Positions 62,128 to 64,000 of a stretch of 64,000 bases of DNA are shown here, in pieces; position 1 is the first letter of the stretch, and each line of letters starts with the position of its first letter. Location of the stretch: assembly GCF_900105345.1 (NCBI RefSeq), contig NZ_FNSN01000003.1, positions 2,418,001-2,482,000 on the forward strand, in the 5' to 3' direction. The notes under the pieces were generated by a model. It saw only the letters and a list, made by a program, of their open reading frames with translations. It did not search any database and was not told the origin of the DNA. Source of the stretch: Arthrobacter woluwensis (GTDB lineage: Bacteria; Actinomycetota; Actinomycetes; Actinomycetales; Micrococcaceae). A program made the position numbers and the translations under genes.

Positions 62128-64000
62128 TCAGCCGATGACGAGCAGCAAGTCGCCACCCTGGACCTGCTCGACGGCGGAGATCGCCAGGCGCTGCACCGTT
62201 CCCGCGACGGGAGAGGTGATGGAGGCCTCCATCTTCATGGCCTCGATGGTGGCGACGGCGTCGCCCGCCTCGATGGTGTCGCCCACCGCCACCTTAAGTG
62301 AGACCGCGCCCGCGAACGGCGCCGCCACCTGACCGGGGACGGCCGGGTCGGCCTTCTCCGCGGCCTTGACGTTGCTGGTGACGGAGTGATCCCGCACCAC
62401 CACCGGGCGCGACTGGCCATTAAGCTTGCAGAGCACCGTCCGCATGCCCTTCTCATCGGGCTCGGAGATGGCCTCCAGGCTCGCGATGAGACGGACGCCC
62501 CGCTCCAGTTCGATCACGTGCTCCTCGCCGCGCTGCAGCCCGTAGAGGTAGTCCCGGGTGTCCAGGACCGAGAGGTTGCCGTAGCTCTCCTGGCTCCGCA
62601 GGTAGTCCTTGGTCGGGCCGGCGAAGAGCAGCCGGTTCAAGGTGGCGCGGCGGGTCTCGGAGTCGCCCTGGAGCGCCTCCGAGTCCTCCGCGTTCAGCTG
62701 CACGTCCCGGGGCTTCACGGCGCGGCCCTGCAGGGCCTTGCTGCGGAACGGCTCGGGCCAGCCACCGGGAGGATTGCCCAGTTCCCCGTTGAGGAAACCG
62801 ATCACCGAGTCAGGGATGTCGAAGTTCTGCGGGTTTTCCCGGAACTCCTCGGGGTCCGCACCGAGACCCACGAGGTGCAGGGCGAGGTCGCCCACCACCT
62901 TCGAGGACGGGGTGACCTTCACCAGGCGGCCGAGGATCCGGTCCGCGGCGGTGTACATGTCCTCGATCGCTTCGAACCGCTCACCGAGTCCCAGCGCCAT
63001 GGCCTGCTGACGGAGATTGGAGAGCTGGCCGCCCGGGATCTCGTGCTGGTAGACGCGGCCCGTGGGCGAGGCCAGGCCCGACTCGAAGGGCGCGTAGACC
63101 CTGCGGACGGCCTCCCAGTACGGCTCCAGGGCATCCACGGAGGACAGCTCGAGCGCCGTCTCCCGTGGCGTGTGCGCCAGTGCGGCGACCAGCGCGGACA
63201 TGGCCGGCTGGCTCGTGGTGCCGGCCAGGGCCGCCGAGGCGACGTCCACGGCGTCCACACCGGCGTCCACCGCGGAGAGCAGCGTCGCGAGCTGACCGCC
63301 CGCCGTGTCGTGCGTGTGCAGGTGCACGGGAAGGTCGAACCGCTCGCGGAGCGCCTTGACCAGGACTGCGGCCGCGGCCGGACGCAGCAGACCGGCCATG
63401 TCCTTGATGGCGAGGATGTGCGCGCCGGCGTCGACGATCCGCTGCGCGAGCTCCAGGTAGTAGTCGAGGGTGTAGAGGTCCTCGTCCGGGTTCAGGAGGT
63501 CGCCGGTGTAGCAGAGGGCCACCTCCGCCACGGCGGTGCCGGTCTCGCGGACCGCGCGGATGGCGGGCTCCATTTGATCGACGTCGTTGAGGGCGTCGAA
63601 GATGCGGAAGATGTCGATGCCGGTGGCCGCGGCCTCCTGGACGAAGGCCCGGGTCACTTCCTCCGGGTACGGCGTGTAGCCCACGGTGTTGCGGCCGCGC
63701 AGGAGCATCTGCAGACAGATGTTCGGGATGGCCTCCCGGAGAGCGGCGAGACGCTGCCAGGGGTCCTCGCCCAGGAAGCGGAGCGCGACGTCGTACGTCG
63801 CACCGCCCCAGGCCTCCACTGAGAAGAGGCCGGGCAGCAGGCGGGACACCGCGGGACCGGCCGCCACCAGGTCCCTGGTGCGCACGCGGGTCGCGAGCAG
63901 GGACTGGTGGGCGTCACGGAACGTCGTGTCGGTGACCGCGACGGCGGTCTGCTCGCGCAGCGCCTTCGCGAAGCCTTCGGGACCCAGCTCCAGCAGCCGC
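62128..64000 (-). CDS. pyc: Pyruvate carboxylase, C-terminal part
   Basis: Pyruvate carboxylase makes oxaloacetate from pyruvate and bicarbonate, using biotin. The window holds the last 623 residues or so; the N-terminal biotin carboxylase domain lies outside. Visible are the carboxyltransferase domain from TDTTFRDAHQSLLATR, with VEAWGGATYDVALRFL, the metal ligand region HLHTHDTAGG and AIKDMAGLL, the conserved PyC central domain, and the biotinyl domain with EAMKMEASI near the end. The frame is intact to the window edge. Confidence 0.96.
   Translation of the reverse strand, partial: RLLELGPEGFAKALREQTAVAVTDTTFRDAHQSLLATRVRTRDLVAAGPAVSRLLPGLFSVEAWGGATYDVALRFLGEDPWQRLAALREAIPNICLQMLLRGRNTVGYTPYPEEVTRAFVQEAAATGIDIFRIFDALNDVDQMEPAIRAVRETGTAVAEVALCYTGDLLNPDEDLYTLDYYLELAQRIVDAGAHILAIKDMAGLLRPAAAAVLVKALRERFDLPVHLHTHDTAGGQLATLLSAVDAGVDAVDVASAALAGTTSQPAMSALVAALAHTPRETALELSSVDALEPYWEAVRRVYAPFESGLASPTGRVYQHEIPGGQLSNLRQQAMALGLGERFEAIEDMYTAADRILGRLVKVTPSSKVVGDLALHLVGLGADPEEFRENPQNFDIPDSVIGFLNGELGNPPGGWPEPFRSKALQGRAVKPRDVQLNAEDSEALQGDSETRRATLNRLLFAGPTKDYLRSQESYGNLSVLDTRDYLYGLQRGEEHVIELERGVRLIASLEAISEPDEKGMRTVLCKLNGQSRPVVVRDHSVTSNVKAAEKADPAVPGQVAAPFAGAVSLKVAVGDTIEAGDAVATIEAMKMEASITSPVAGTVQRLAISAVEQVQGGDLLLVIG

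Noticed and set aside
1-64000. Mobile elements, prophage, CRISPR, tRNA or rRNA genes
   Set aside because: I looked for transposases, integrases, terminal inverted repeats, spaced direct repeats and tRNA-like cloverleaf ends in the gaps and found none.

Overview
The window is a 64 kb piece of a GC-rich actinobacterial chromosome. Gene content and order point to the Micrococcaceae (Arthrobacter-like). The neighbourhoods lipB-lipA-DUF4191-RDD-glnA1-glnE-glnA2-panB, the division/cell-wall (dcw) cluster from mraZ to divIVA without ftsA, and idsA-like synthase / Rv2175c / PknL / class II DAHP synthase / PlsC / FadD15 follow the arrangement known from Mycobacterium tuberculosis, while MurE carries DDPH instead of the diaminopimelate-type DNPR motif, as expected for a lysine-type wall. 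Two genes run off the window: a protein kinase on the left and pyruvate carboxylase on the right. I see no tRNA, rRNA, insertion sequence, prophage or CRISPR array; this is core chromosome.

Layout. 1-3.4 kb: truncated kinase, lipoate synthesis (lipB, lipA), DUF4191 membrane protein. 3.5-15.7 kb: RraA-like protein, RDD protein, then nitrogen assimilation: glnA1 behind a four-element GlnR-type array, and on the other strand the operon glnA2 - glnE - fused binding protein/permease - ABC ATPase; a K+ channel, a Nudix hydrolase and panB lie among them. 15.7-24.9 kb: a 54-residue protein, methionine aminopeptidase, polyphosphate glucokinase, nrdR with paired NrdR boxes, hisD, dnaE, a pseudouridine synthase and lspA. 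25.1-44.4 kb: the dcw cluster, all on the minus strand and mostly joined by 4-nt stop/start overlaps: mraZ, rsmH, ftsL-like, ftsI, murE, murF, mraY, murD, ftsW, murG, murC, ftsQ, ftsZ, pgeF, yggS-like, sepF, yggT-like, divIVA. 44.9-64 kb: DUF3040 protein, DNA polymerase IV, lipoprotein plus prenyl synthase, Rv2175c-like DNA-binding protein, LysM transglycosylase, PASTA kinase, MarR/ABC exporter pair, DAHP synthase, acyltransferase, esterase, ROK glucokinase, acyl-CoA ligase, pyruvate carboxylase.

The gene content is largely housekeeping, and I found no convincing new biological system. What the sequence adds is regulatory: a -10 hexamer of the form TANNNT lies exactly 6 or 7 nt upstream of the start codon of twelve genes, implying leaderless mRNAs and fixing several starts; and there are well-formed operator arrays for glnA1 (GlnR), nrdR (NrdR), mraZ (MraZ), the marR/ABC pair, ftsZ and the fadD15-like gene. 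lipA has strikingly different lysine codon use from its operon partner lipB. Convergent genes are mostly separated by strong, often perfect hairpin terminators.
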